Shown: piece by piece, positions 21,564 to 33,800 of the stretch
Position numbering within the stretch: the stretch's first letter is position 1
Layout: every line of letters begins with the position of its first letter
Assembly (NCBI RefSeq): GCF_000226115.1
Contig: NC_016461.1
Coordinates: 186,001-250,000 of the forward strand
DNA from: Thermothielavioides terrestris NRRL 8126
Taxonomy: Eukaryota > Ascomycota > Sordariomycetes > Sordariales > Chaetomiaceae
DNA length: 64,000 bases
Reading direction: 5' to 3'
The notes under the pieces: model-generated
Database searches by the model: none
What the model saw: only the letters and a program-made list of their open reading frames with translations
Told to the model about the DNA's origin: nothing
Position numbers and translations under genes: made by a program

Positions 21564-23209
21564 GAGGGAGAGAGCCGCTTTGAGGGGCTGGATGAAGGCT
21601 AGCAGGGTTGGATCTTCTTTGTCGGAGGTGGACCTTGTCACACCACTCTGGCTTGTTCTTGGTGTTTTTCTTCGTCTGGTACAGGATTGGAGTTCTAGAG
21701 GGCATGCAGGCGCAGTGACTGTACAGTATATGTCTCCATAGGCCTGATGCTTCAGGCCTTTAGCTATCTGCTTTACGAGCATTAAAAGCCTGACATAGCA
21801 CGACTTGAACTGCAGAAGTGTTGGGCACGTTGACCGTAGTGGCTGACATACCAAGCGTCCTTCAGTGGCTCACAGGTGAGTGGACATCGAGTAGCGTGAA
21901 CATTCAGTGATCACCCTGAGTTACATACCTTAGCTAAACTATCCTGGCGACAGCAACGTTCCAGAAGCTGCAGCCCCAGCATTATTACTATGACCCCCAG
22001 TCTGAGCTCCGTCCCAAACAAGGGTTGGATAGCTATTAATGCACACTGAAACCCTGTGTTGACAACAATAAGTCCCTGTTGCTGGCAATAGCCATTGGAA
22101 TTTGGAATTGCAATCTTAGGACGCGTGAGGGCCATCTTTCTCAATAATTTTTTTCTCTTTTCTCTATTTTCTTTTCTCCTTTCCCTTTTATTTTCTCCTT
22201 TTCCCTTTTTCTTTTCCTTTGTTTTCCTTTTTTTTTTTTTTTTTTTTCTCCGTCCATTCACACATCCATTGAGTCAATGAGAGCGCGCTTCCAGCCTTCA
22301 GTGCATAACCCTAACCCCGAGCCCGTCGAGCGATGGAGGCCTGTGCTCCCAAGTACAGAATGAACTTCACGCTGACGCAGATCCACAGCCCCATCAATTG
22401 GCTCTGCATGTCCCGTTTCTCATCCTGATCAACCTTGACACCGGAAATGCACGATACCCCATCCAACCTCTGCGGCCCGCAGATTTGGATTTCGACCTGA
22501 CAGCTACACGAGCTGCAGACTGTCATTTTATTTCGTTGGGACTCGGATGTCACGATTGCCGTCCGCTGCGCTGCATTTTGGCGCCTACGCTTAACCGTGC
22601 CAGCTGGGCTTTCAGGCAGCAGCAATTAACTCGCGGCTCTCTAACTCTGGACTCTCGACTCTCGACACCGAGCATCCCGGGTGTGGTATAGCCTTTTGGA
22701 ATATTGCGCACACCCCGTTGCATTGCGTCACGGCAGTCCGCTCGGCTGGCCGCAGCCCTGCAGCCCTTGGGGAAATGAGCCGCGACACGCCTGCGTGGCC
22801 GGCCTACTCGTGACGCGATCAAAAGCTTGATTGGGTCTCAGTCTCTGCGGTGAGCCGCCCTCGCTGTGCCCGAGTTAATGTCACCTCGCGCCACCGCTAC
22901 TAACTTCCGCTTAGGAGAGCCAGAATTAGCATTCCGGAGTTACAGTATTTTTTTCCATCCTCCGCTAGCCTTAGCCTCATTCAGGCAGCGTCGGCAAGGG
23001 CCGGAAACCGGCAGCGGAACTCTTCGCCTGCTCCTCGACCGGCAGGGGACCTTCTGCATCACCTCGGCTGCGCTGCAGCACTTGTCTGTGCTCTTGGTGT
23101 TACCGCTTCTTGATACCCCTTGAACCCCACGCGGTTGAGGGCTGCCAGATCCTGCACTGTGCTATCTTGATCTCAGAGGGGCCAGCACTCCTGGCGCGCC
23201 CTTTTCGCC
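21564..23209. other. Intergenic region with long pyrimidine tract
   Basis: About 1.65 kb with no supported gene. It includes a polypyrimidine tract (22147-22251) and a CCCTAACCC stretch near 22309, too short to call telomeric. Confidence 0.5.
22147..22251. repeat. Polypyrimidine tract ending in about T20
   Basis: About 105 bp almost wholly of T and C on the plus strand, ending in twenty T (22228-22247). It could adopt unusual DNA structure; no gene crosses it. Confidence 0.7.
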
Positions 23210-24802
23210 ATGTCCGGCCATCCGTCTTGGCGTTTGCTGCCGGCCTCGGCCCCTGGCATCCCCGCTCTGCTGGTGTCGACGGCCTTCGCCGCAGACTCGT
23301 ACAGCGTGCATCTATCCGATCTCGCCAATCTCTGGGTAGAGCGCATGGATAGGAGGCCCATCATTATGCGCGGCATGGTCGAGGACACAAGCATCGACCC
23401 AAGCGATGGGCCCGACCAGATCCGAAAGATGCTGGAGCTGCTGAGGGCCGCCTTCGACAGCAGCGACCCCGAGCACGGGAACACTTCCCTGACCCTCGCT
23501 CGTGGCGAGGACGGCGACTCGCTTACTGTCCAAGTCACCTGTCTGCTCCCGAAGCCCCTGAAGCCCTTCAGGTGGCCCCTGCACCTGAAAAAGTGCCCCC
23601 AATCCACCGTCGCCTCCGAGCTTGTGCTCCCCATGATACAGGCCCACGAAGCCCGTACGGGGGAGATTGCCGAGCTTATTGCGCTTCTCCGAGAAAAGGA
23701 TGCCGTCATCACCAGACTGATCGACAAGCTGGAAGCGACGGGCACTGGCCTCGAGCACGTCTTCAACGCGCTGTCGGGGAAGCGCAGGGTGACCAGAGCC
23801 ACTGCCGAAGGAAAAGTGAAGGGCCTTGCTGTTTTTTCCGAGTCAGAGTTCAGAAGCAAGGCTACCGACCTGCGCCCTGTCGCCCAGGCATCCGACGTCT
23901 CCGCACTCCTTCGCTCCGTCTTTGGCGGTGCTGGTCTGCAATACAAGTCGGATGTGGATCTGGAAGCATCCACTGAATTGGATAACTGGTGGACAAAGCT
24001 CGCCAAGGGTCAAACCATCGCCTTATCCGAGCGAGCTGAGAAAAAGGAAACGCAAAAACCCTCGAGATCCCAGGAGCAGGAGCCAGAGCCACGCAACGAA
24101 GAGGAGGACGACTTTCAGGTTCAGGCCACTCCGCCAGGCGTCCGGTCGGCAAGGAAGAGGGACAGCGCTTCACGAGCAGCAGATGACGATGAGACATCCG
24201 ATGGCGAAGACGCAGCAACAACTACAGCCGCCCCGGCTCCTCCGCCAGGGGCTCGGGCGGCAGGCTCCCGGCTCGGGGCAATAGGCAAAAACAAAAAGCC
24301 GTCTCCATCCCCGCCTCCTCCAAAGGCTTCTCAAAGATCATCCACGACCGAGACCATCCCTGCCGATAATAACTCGGAGACGGCCTCCGAGCCCGATGTG
24401 AGCGACTCGCAGCCCGCTTCTCCCCGTCCACCGCCGAAGCCAGCCGCGAGGCGCGGTGGACTGGGTCTCATTGGGGGGAAGCCGAAGCAAGAGAGGCCAG
24501 CTGCCAGATCACCCTCTCCGGCCGCCCCGCCCGCGGCCTCGACGGAGGAATCCAGCCAGCTACCGAGACGGCACAAGCTGGGCATGATCGGGAAGAAAGC
24601 GCCGAGTCCCAGCCCGGAGGCGTCAGCAGCAAGTGGGAGCGACCACGCGAGAGGCAGAAGCAAGACACCCGCCGCCGAGGCCAAGAAGGATCAGATACGG
24701 GAGACCTCGCGGGAGCGGGCGGACCGCAAACGAGCTGAGCTGCAAAAGGAGATCGAGAAGCGCGCGGCGGCGGGACCGGCCAAGAAGAAGCGCAAGTTCT
24801 GA
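23210..24802 (+). CDS. nej1: XLF/Nej1 non-homologous end-joining factor
   Basis: Intronless, 530 aa. The N-terminal globular head starts SWRLLPASAPGIPALLVSTAFAADSYSVHLSDLANLWVE, the usual XLF opening. It is followed by KCPQSTVASELVLPMIQAHEARTGEIAELIALLREKDAVI, the start of the coiled-coil dimer stalk (about 140-200). A long disordered, acidic and Pro/Ser-rich C-terminal half follows, ending in a basic stretch KKKRKF that may be a nuclear signal or a Ku/DNA-binding tail. The tail repeats a short motif LGxIGxK three times (Leu355, Leu418, Leu457). XLF/Nej1 acts in the nucleus with Ku and DNA ligase IV/Lif1 to join broken ends. It is longer than yeast Nej1, mostly in the disordered tail. Confidence 0.88.
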   Translation: MSGHPSWRLLPASAPGIPALLVSTAFAADSYSVHLSDLANLWVERMDRRPIIMRGMVEDTSIDPSDGPDQIRKMLELLRAAFDSSDPEHGNTSLTLARGEDGDSLTVQVTCLLPKPLKPFRWPLHLKKCPQSTVASELVLPMIQAHEARTGEIAELIALLREKDAVITRLIDKLEATGTGLEHVFNALSGKRRVTRATAEGKVKGLAVFSESEFRSKATDLRPVAQASDVSALLRSVFGGAGLQYKSDVDLEASTELDNWWTKLAKGQTIALSERAEKKETQKPSRSQEQEPEPRNEEEDDFQVQATPPGVRSARKRDSASRAADDDETSDGEDAATTTAAPAPPPGARAAGSRLGAIGKNKKPSPSPPPPKASQRSSTTETIPADNNSETASEPDVSDSQPASPRPPPKPAARRGGLGLIGGKPKQERPAARSPSPAAPPAASTEESSQLPRRHKLGMIGKKAPSPSPEASAASGSDHARGRSKTPAAEAKKDQIRETSRERADRKRAELQKEIEKRAAAGPAKKKRKF

Positions 24803-27800
24803 TGTATTGATACCAGGACGCTGGCGGTTTTGGGTTACCCTTTTCCATCCTAGCACTGTGCCTGCATGTATTCCGTGCACTCGTTACTTTTCATATCACA
24901 TAGGATGCTGAATGCTACGTGATTGCCGTTGCTCAAGCAGTTCTATGCCCAGCAGCCCTGTCTACTTGGCCAGCAGTCTTGTTCACTTGTTCACTCCGCC
25001 ACCGATCCGAAACAATCTGAACGTCGGTGGCTGAACACTGCCACCAGTCGTGGGTCGTGAGATCCCGCAGCATCACGCCCGCTGATTCTGTCTCGGCTCA
25101 CCTGACACGGTCGATCTGGGCGTCGGGTAGCTGCCGATGACCCCCACACATGGGATTAGGATAGTTACGTGTCCAGTTCCCGTCATCTAGGACGGTGCGT
25201 CGGCTCTGTGCGCCCCGCGCCGGCATGTAAGTCCCATGCGTCCTGCAGATACGCGCCGGGAGCATCTGACGCAACAGGTCACAGCAGGACGTATGTTGCG
25301 CAACCGAAACTCGGAGGTGTCAAAAGGGCTGAGTGTCGCACACGCCCCTCCGACGGCGATGCCACTGGGTTCACAAGCAGATGGTTAAGGATTCAGATGG
25401 ACACAATGTGACGAAATGGGATGGGAGGTGCCTCCAACGCGCCGGCCTTCTCCTGATTTGGCATCTAAGTGTAGTTAGACGAAGACATTACCAGGGCACG
25501 CAGACAGGTTGCGCACAGGAACCGCATCAAGGCCCGACTAACGTAGGCTCGCCATCTTTACAGCCAACATGGCAGCAGCACTTGGTGACACCCTGAAGCC
25601 ATCTCAGACTGTGTACAGGGTTCATCTGCGAGAGCTCGTCGATTGATACTGACAGACGGCATCCCATACTATCCGGCTGAGCTGGATCGCTTTCCATATC
25701 GCCCGATATCGTGCTCAACAGCGATGGTCGTCCGATGCCCTGGGACAAGAGGACGCATCATCACCCAGTGACTCCATCACGAATATGTGGAGGCTGAGGC
25801 ACGGGTTGCTTTTCCCGTTGAAGAGGCAACACGTCGCTTGTCAAATGCAGAATGCAATGAGCGGTGATGATCTCGTCAGCCACAGACAGCCGCTCATGAG
25901 CGCACGGTGATGTGGAAGGGCCTAGGCAAGGGAAAAGAAAGGGTTTGGTAGGGCGTATCACTGACGGTGACTCCAATAGTTGGTAACATTGATCTCCTCC
26001 GCCTGGCGATCGCGGCCATAATTTCTTGACAGGCACTTCGAGTTAAGAAAACACATCCGGAGTGACATGTCATCCTGGTTAGAATCTGATACCTGGCCCT
26101 GCTGAGGATGATTGACAACCGGAACGGCGGAACACGCGTGTTCTTACCTTGCCGCTCCGCACTAGCTGCCCGCATACATACCTCCGAGCGATCGACCACC
26201 GCCAACTCGACAAGAGACAACACGTCCATTCCTCGAGCGGCAGGATGGATGGATGCACGCAGTGACGGGGCCACAATGAGCGGGCCAGGTCCGTACTTGA
26301 CGCGGCGCACACAGCTGAGATCTCGATCGGTAAGGTAGTTTCAGCGTCGTGCTGCTGAACGGGAGTGCGTTGAGGATGACGCACCTCCGTCTCCTGTGAG
26401 ACTGTGCTCTGCTCACTTTGCTCGCCGGCGCAACCTCGCCGGAAAGTCCTCCGCGGCCGACGGAAGATGGAATCCCCGTCGCTGGCTCAGCTCAGATAAT
26501 GCCTAACTGAAAGGGAAAGAAAGGGGTACTTTCGATGCCCGACATCTGCGGACCGGTCGGTGGAGGCGGGCTATCTATCGATCTCATCTCTTCGTCTGTC
26601 ATACCTCACTGACACTGTTGCCCTTCAAACCGCACGGGGCGGCTACAGGTCGTTCATGTACAGGATGGATGTCACTTGCAGTCTGTTCATTGGATGTATG
26701 AACTCAGTGGGAACGTACTCGCAGCCTCAGCATCAGAGACAATCGGCCCCAGTGTTGGTACAGCAAGTCAAGGATCCCGCCGGCCCGCCCTCATCGGCAC
26801 AAAAACACTCGAGAGGGCCGTCTTCTCTTGAGGAACAAGAATTAGAACAGGCGTCATGGCATCATCACCAATGGCCCGTCCGTGGAGAACTGCTTGCGGA
26901 GCCACGTCGACGGCGCCGGTTTTTGAGGGGTGGCTCCCGACAGCTTGCATGTTTCATAAGTGTTTCTGAGGAGCGTTGACATTGTCTCCATCCAATCTCT
27001 TGCTATGAGCAGAAAGACACGGACAAGTCGAGTTTAACGAAACGGATAAGTCGAAACTCATCACGTCACGTCGACTCGTCCTGACCTACAGGTCGACTCG
27101 ACCCGCGAAGGGATGCGAGCGCCGTCCGGTCGAGGAATCATCCTCAGTTGCCCAAGGCCTCCGGTCTGAGTCTTGGGATCCTCAAGGGGGTGCTTCACTC
27201 ACTCCGCCCCGGGCGCGGCGCGCATCACTAGCGTCGCTCACATACGAGGCAGGTCGGTCAAACGGCAACGAGATCTACCAAGCCTCGTCTCTCAACGCCT
27301 CTCCCAATGCGTAACTACTGAACTCGACTGCACTACGGATACTCCGTCGACCGACCGACCTCCCGCAGGAACTAGCGCAGCGCGGATGGGGCTTCCGCAA
27401 AAACGAAACCACGGATCGGGACGCCTGCATGGTGCAAAGCCAATGATTAGCGTTCGTAGCAGCGCAGTAGCTCGCGGCTGGCCCCGGGGCCCGTCTCCGC
27501 AGCGATCTGCTATGCATTTCGCACATACAGTTCTCTGCTCGTTGCTGTCCTTAGCAGACCCTCTCCCGTTTCCGCTACTAGCCAGCGACTTCGCACCCGG
27601 GAAGGACTCGAGGTCGGGAGGGAGGGAGGAAGCCTGGCGCTGCGCAGACCGCGGCTACTGTTTAGAAACCGCGTTCCGCGCTCAGCGGCAGATGAATAAC
27701 CAAGTACAAGCGGCGAAGCAGCCTTCTGGTTATTGCGAAGCGACAGGTGTGGGAGTGGACGTGCAGCAGCGACAGGGGGGTTTGCGCGGGCGCTCAGGCT

Positions 27801-30800
27801 GGGTGTTCACAGCTCAACCGCGCTACCAATGCAGGGCCGCCTTTCGAGCTAGCTACTGCAGATGTGTTCATAGGGATGTGGCCTTGATCGGGGCCAGGTC
27901 ATAGGAGGCCGGGGAGCTGTGAGAAACCAGTGCGCTTGCCGCATTGGGAGTGCATTGCAATTTATGATCATCATCACTGCGGTGTGGTGTTCTGCTGCTA
28001 GCTCTTGTGAGTGAGAGTTGCAAAAACTCAGAAATGGGGGAAGACACTGTCGGCGACGCAGACGCAACTGGTTATCGGGCCGATGCCTGTTCCGCTCAGC
28101 TTCGGCTCCGGAGCAGGCGCGGGAGGTCCGACGCGGGAGCGGGAGTGGAAGCGGAAGTGAGATGAAGGAGCTGTGGAAATTGAACTGTGTGGTTGCAGTT
28201 CAACAAAGAAGGGGCGCTAGTTCACTACCTACATTACCTGAATGGTAGGTAGGGAAACTCAGTTTTGATGAGCGCTGCACATATGGCTGCTGCCAACTGG
28301 CGGCCGCTCATTGCCAAGAAAGGAAGGTACTGGGCAGTCGGCCACTTGCGGATTGCATCCCCCGCAAAAAGCTTCCGTGCAGCAGTGGAAGCACCGCAGT
28401 GAAACCGGTCCCGCGAACCCGGTTGCGCGTCGGTTGTGGACGGAGGAGTGGCCGATCCAATCTCGATCGAGCGGGGGCCGGGGTCTGCCGCGGCGATCTG
28501 CGGCAGGGGGCACCAACCTGGAAGTGCAGTTCAGTTCGTCGTTGCCGCTTTTTGCACCGTACATAGCCGCAGAGCTGGCTGGCTGAGCCTCGCTACGGTG
28601 CTTTCTGCGCCGCACTGCACACGGCGCACTGCGTATGTACACTACCCGAGATTGGAGATCTGGTCGGCTGTTGGCATGTGAGACATGGCAGCGCGGCCGG
28701 CAGTTAGTTCCCAGGTCGAGTTGAGCGGCACGAGCATGAGTCGGTGTCGGCCAGCGAGCTGCTTCCTCTTTTGCGCTGTTATCCAGTTGTCTACGGCTTA
28801 CATGCTGTAGGCACCGGCTTCAGCCGGCTTGATTATTTAGTGACTTGGTTGGGAAAGTCTTGCGAGCTCAAAATCGATGGTTAGGTGTCTCGCTGGACCT
28901 AACCTGTTGGACCAGCGTGACCCAACAGTGCGTCGTTTTGGGAACTGATCGGCGATCCTCCACGTGCTATGGAGGGAGTCAGTTGGGGGAGAAGCTCTAG
29001 CCAGACCTCTGGGCGGCTACGGCGCACCGCACAGCCCCGCAACGTCAGGGTGCCAACTGGCACTCAGCTGTCGGAGGATGGGGCCAACCTCCAGCAGCCT
29101 ACCACCTAACGTACAACACCGCATGTGAAGTGTGCTCAGGGAGAAGGGCTTTGAGTGAGGGGCCGGGGCCAGCCTTGCGTGGACAGTGGGGGGCGGGGGG
29201 AGGGGGCGAGGAGAGGTCACGCGCAGGAATTTACGAAATACACTACGTTACCTGACATTTGGGGCTCCTGGGTGTAGGCATTGAGAACCAACTGACCGCA
29301 TGTGTTGAGTTGGCCTAGTTACCTGTGTTCAAGGGAAGTTTCAGATGGATACTGCCGGGTCATGATACGAATACTGGGTACGTGTGTGTCCCCCAGTCTG
29401 CTGCGTTTTCACCGACGGGCGACTCAATTCCCCCCCCGCTCAGGTTGAGATGGATGGTACACTGATGAACCTGATGTCGGGTACCTGAGGTACCATGCAC
29501 GGAAGATTACGTACTGTGTAACAGTAATGCTGCCCGTCTCCCGTCGCCGATCCGAATACTTCCCTTCTTTGCATGGAATATGCCGTCCACCTGTGCGTGT
29601 GAAACTTCGGTACCAGGTACCTACCGTTTGAGCAAAGCGCGGGGTGAAATTTCGTGGACATCTGCGCGCACCGCCACGGCACTGCCGAGACTGCAGGTAC
29701 TGAAGACGCTAGGGAGAAGGTCAGGTATAAACTTAGACGCTCCTGTCCACTAGGGCTTCGCGCTAAAGTCTGTCCGTCTTATCTCCGCGCTACACAACTG
29801 CGCAGCGACTGTGCAAAAATCCTGTTGAACGACGTGAAAAGCGGGTCGCGGGATGCAGTTCATTGGGCAATATCACGAATCCCCAAAGGTAACCCGTATG
29901 TAGGGAGCCGACGCAGTGACCAGGCTGAGACACCTGCTAATTACTGTAATCAACGTTGATGTCAGGTCGCTGGCAGCAGTGGGTGGCGTCAAGCAGGGCG
30001 CCTTGGATTCTTCAGCGTCGCAACGCCCGCCTAGTGTACACGACTGCGTGCGTGGCACATACGAATTCGGGACCCATGCCATGGGCTGGGCTCTGCATTC
30101 CGCGTCCGATAGCGTATCTGCAGTGTAGATCATGGCTGAAACACACCTTTTTCTTCACCTCTGGCAGAGATTTGGGCGAACATGTTAGGGTCGCGCATCG
30201 AGGTAGCCCCCTGCCTAGGTAAGGATACATCGGGGAGTTGGAAAAGGCTGATTTCCATTCACTGCCAAAAGCTGACTTCCAATCTTCCACGGCAAGCCTC
30301 CTGTTGCCGCTTCGGCAAGCCTTCGTCTTCCTCAACGGGCAGGTTGGCGCTGCCTTGCTACCACATCCGGCGAGGCGCAACCTGCAACGTGCGGGCACAG
30401 TGGAGCAACCGAGCCAGATGCTCACCGGTCCCGCCTCCACAGAGGCACGGACGGACCCGACAGATCGGTAACCAATGAGCAGATGCATGGGGCCACAGGG
30501 GGGTTCAGCTGGAGCCACCCCCTGAGTAAAAGTCACGCTGCGACGTTCACGGCACTGTGCTGGGTACCAACCCATTAGGTTGTTCTAAGCACACTAGTAT
30601 TCCCATGCCCATGACGACACCCACCCGGCTTCCTTTGCGTCGAGGGATCGGCCTCCAACCGCCCGGGTGACGTGATGGACTTGGTGTAGGGGTCGAAACA
30701 GAGCAGTCGAGACTGCAGATTCAGATGCATTACCTCACATATTTCCGAGCCAGAAGAGGTTTTAGCCAATTCGCGTTAGACATTTCGGGCACTCTCGGGG

Positions 30801-33800
30801 AGCCCAAGCGCCCGTCAAGGCCGACGGACTGAGGGACGAAACAGGATGACTTCGCCTCCCTTCTGCTCACAGCACGAATGAGCCGGCGGCTGGGCGCTTA
30901 AGGCGCTAATTCGAGCCAACCAGGGGTTCCATTCCCATGCAGACGCGACACAGCCATTTAGCCCCTTGCGGCCCCCCAGACTCACACGGCACCCTGCCGG
31001 CCCGGGGCGCGGACATGCACGACATCGTGTTTCAAAAAAGCTGTGCCACGGTGAACAATGCCGGCAAAAGAAGAAGGGGAAAAAAAGTAGCCACGCAACT
31101 TACACTGCTGTTTCATGCTTTGTCCCAACCATCTTGAGCACGAGGCTCACCTTCGCCCAAACTGGACGCAGCCGTTTCCGGTGTCTGGAAGTAAACTTCG
31201 GGCCCACTCGGGGCCGAGCGGGAACCCCCTTGCCGTGCGGCGCCGCTCTGCCTCGGCGATCCCGGCACTACTTGGTGCGGAACAAATGGCGGTAGGGCCA
31301 GATATACGCCTCCCCCGAAGGCTTGCAGACACTTGCAGACCGCGATGGCATCCGTGACCGTGTGCTATCAGCGCTTGGTATCCGTGTCCGGCCGCGAACC
31401 GCAGGATTCATCTACGGTACAATCAGCTGGTATTCCGTAGGTGAGCCGATCCGCGTTCGTACAGTAACTCGTGCCTCGCCAATGGCGCGTAAGAGCAGTG
31501 TGCAGGTCGCGGAAAACAGCAGGAATTCTGGCGCAAGGGCCTCGACGACGACGCCTCAAACCATCGGTCCGAGGTCTAAAGACTGCATGGTGACACGACA
31601 TGCTCTAAAGTCTGCAAGTATTCCGTATTTTCGAAATACTGAGTTCGCAAGTGTGGCTGCCGCACTTTGCAGGAGCCCGTTAACCGTTTCCGGGTATCTC
31701 AGGCGCGGAAAAGGAAGACTTTTAGAAAGACTGAGTTACTGGGCAGGGCAGCGCTTGGGGGCCAAATGGGCAGCGGGGAACATACGGCCGGCAGTATCCT
31801 GACGAAGGGATAACTCCGCAAATCCAAAACCAGTTCATCGCAGAAGAACAAAAAGGGCAAAAAACACAGCCCTTCCCTTTGTTTCAGACCTGTTCTTAGA
31901 TCATTCTCGAGAAAATCGTGGCTCACCAGCGCCCGACGTGATGCAGCGCCGTTGCAGGATCATGCTTTCTCTCCAGCTCCGACCCCCTACCTACTGAGAT
32001 AGGCACGGATCCTGAAACCCCCGCTGCTTTCGGTGGCTGCTTCTCCAGCCACCGCCGCAGTCTCTCAGTGCAGCGTGCCCCTCGTCCCGTCCCCAGACCG
32101 CCCCGCAACTGCAGCTCCCCGTGGGAAGCCATAGTTCTCGAAACATCTGGCGTTGCACAGGCGGAGATTAACGCCCCCCTGAGAAACGGAATATAGCGTG
32201 CTTCATCCAAATTCCACAGCTTCGCCTGCAGCGTCGCAGTCATACGCCGCCGGCCGCTGGCTCGCTGATTCTTTGACGTTGCATGCCGTGAGCCGAGCGG
32301 AAGTACCTATGTAACCCAAACGTGACATGCCCTTTCGCCGCTGACAGACAGACATCCGGGGATCCAGATCTGCTCCGTGCGTGGACTGGGCCCCTGCTTC
32401 GAAACCTGCATCTGCATCTGGCATTAGACGCTTCCCGGGAAGGACCCAGGGCGATCCTTGCCCTGCACGGGGCCGTGTGATTCGCCCCGCTTCGTTGCCC
32501 ATGGCTGCATGCCAACTAGGTAACCACTTACCTTGACAGTCAAGAAGTGAGTTGCAGCCACAATTGGGCTCAGCGCAGCCAGGGCTACACAGCCTTGCAT
32601 CGAGGCTTGTCCGGGGCGGAATTGAAGGCCCCGTATTCTGTACTTCGCCCGCTTAATGAGCGGCCCAGTGGCCGCAGTGTTTGCAAAAACCTAAAAAAGC
32701 TTATCTTCCCCTGCATATTCCACACCGTTGGGGCTGGCTGGCTACGTGATACACTCAGACAGGTAGGCGGTTTACAGAGCAACGCCGCTCTCCATGTAGC
32801 CCGATGAGGGACTCCCCACGTCATCGGCTCCAGCTGATGTACCCCCCAAAAGAGAGAAAGAGAGAGAGGGAGATGGTGCCCGGCCAGGTCGGACATGCCG
32901 AGTCGCCGACTACATCAGCAACTTCCAGCCAATCTTCCGCACCATCTATAATTATCGTTCGCATCAGCCACTCGCGGGCGCGGTCCTTCCCCCCCGCGGA
33001 CGCCAAAGACACCGCTGCCGGCCGCCCGACGAATCAGGTCCCAGTCGGCCGCCCGGTGGCGTTGCGCTGGGCGTTGAATCAAAGAGGGCGAGTGACTGTG
33101 TGCGGAATGAGCTTAAGGTTAACTATGCCCCTTTCGGCAGTTTCGAGGGCCCCGGGGATGAGGGGCTGGGTTGGTTGGCCAGAGATCGGCGAGGTTGTTG
33201 GCTGCCGTTGACAGCCGATCAGGCTGCGTGACGCTGTATCATTCAAAATGCTGGTTGGAGGAGGTGCATGTATGTACATACAAATAGTGTATACGAAAGA
33301 TAAGGTCATTGAAGCTTGGATGATGTCGAGCAGACAAGGCTTGACCGTCATGTGGGCCGCAAGAAGCTTGTTTCTTGCCAGAACTAGGGATGGAGATGCA
33401 GAGCCGACGCCTGCCAGAAATCCTCACCCTTGTTCAGCCATTCTTTATCCCTGCTGCTTGCCTACCTGGGCGCGCACTCGAAACACGAAACGCGTAACAT
33501 ACCTCCTAGCATATACGAGGAAGCTAGCCCTACTGCTGAGGGTTTGTACATACAGACGGAGTAAGCCGTACTCTGCATGGACTACGTAGAGAACTACAGA
33601 GAAACGCAAAAACCGTCTTCATACATGGCGAACCATCTGCCACTGCCGATATACATTAGACTTGCCTTGCATGGCGTGGCTACGGCCTCGTCCGTTCACC
33701 GCTCTGCGCTCCCGCATTGTTACTGCCGAGTCCTCTGCCCTCGGCGACTCTTGGCACTGCAGACCGGTCATATCTAACTTTCGGAGGCGTTACCAGAATA

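Noticed and set aside
20451..21854. 467-codon open frame antisense to the ankyrin gene
   Set aside because: The plus strand carries clear ankyrin repeats. The antisense frame is low-complexity Val/Glu/Gly shadow sequence.
22300..22325. CCCTAACCC telomere-like stretch
   Set aside because: Only about two units, with no array, and genes continue on both sides; not a telomere or a convincing interstitial one.
27173..27904. 243-codon plus-strand open frame in the gene-poor block
   Set aside because: No ATG-supported family likeness, mixed Arg/Ser/Gln composition and no neighbouring exon-like segments; probably chance.
30900..30945. GGGGTTCCATTCCC resembling a tRNA T arm
   Set aside because: The loop lacks the TTCRA consensus, and no cloverleaf could be drawn upstream.
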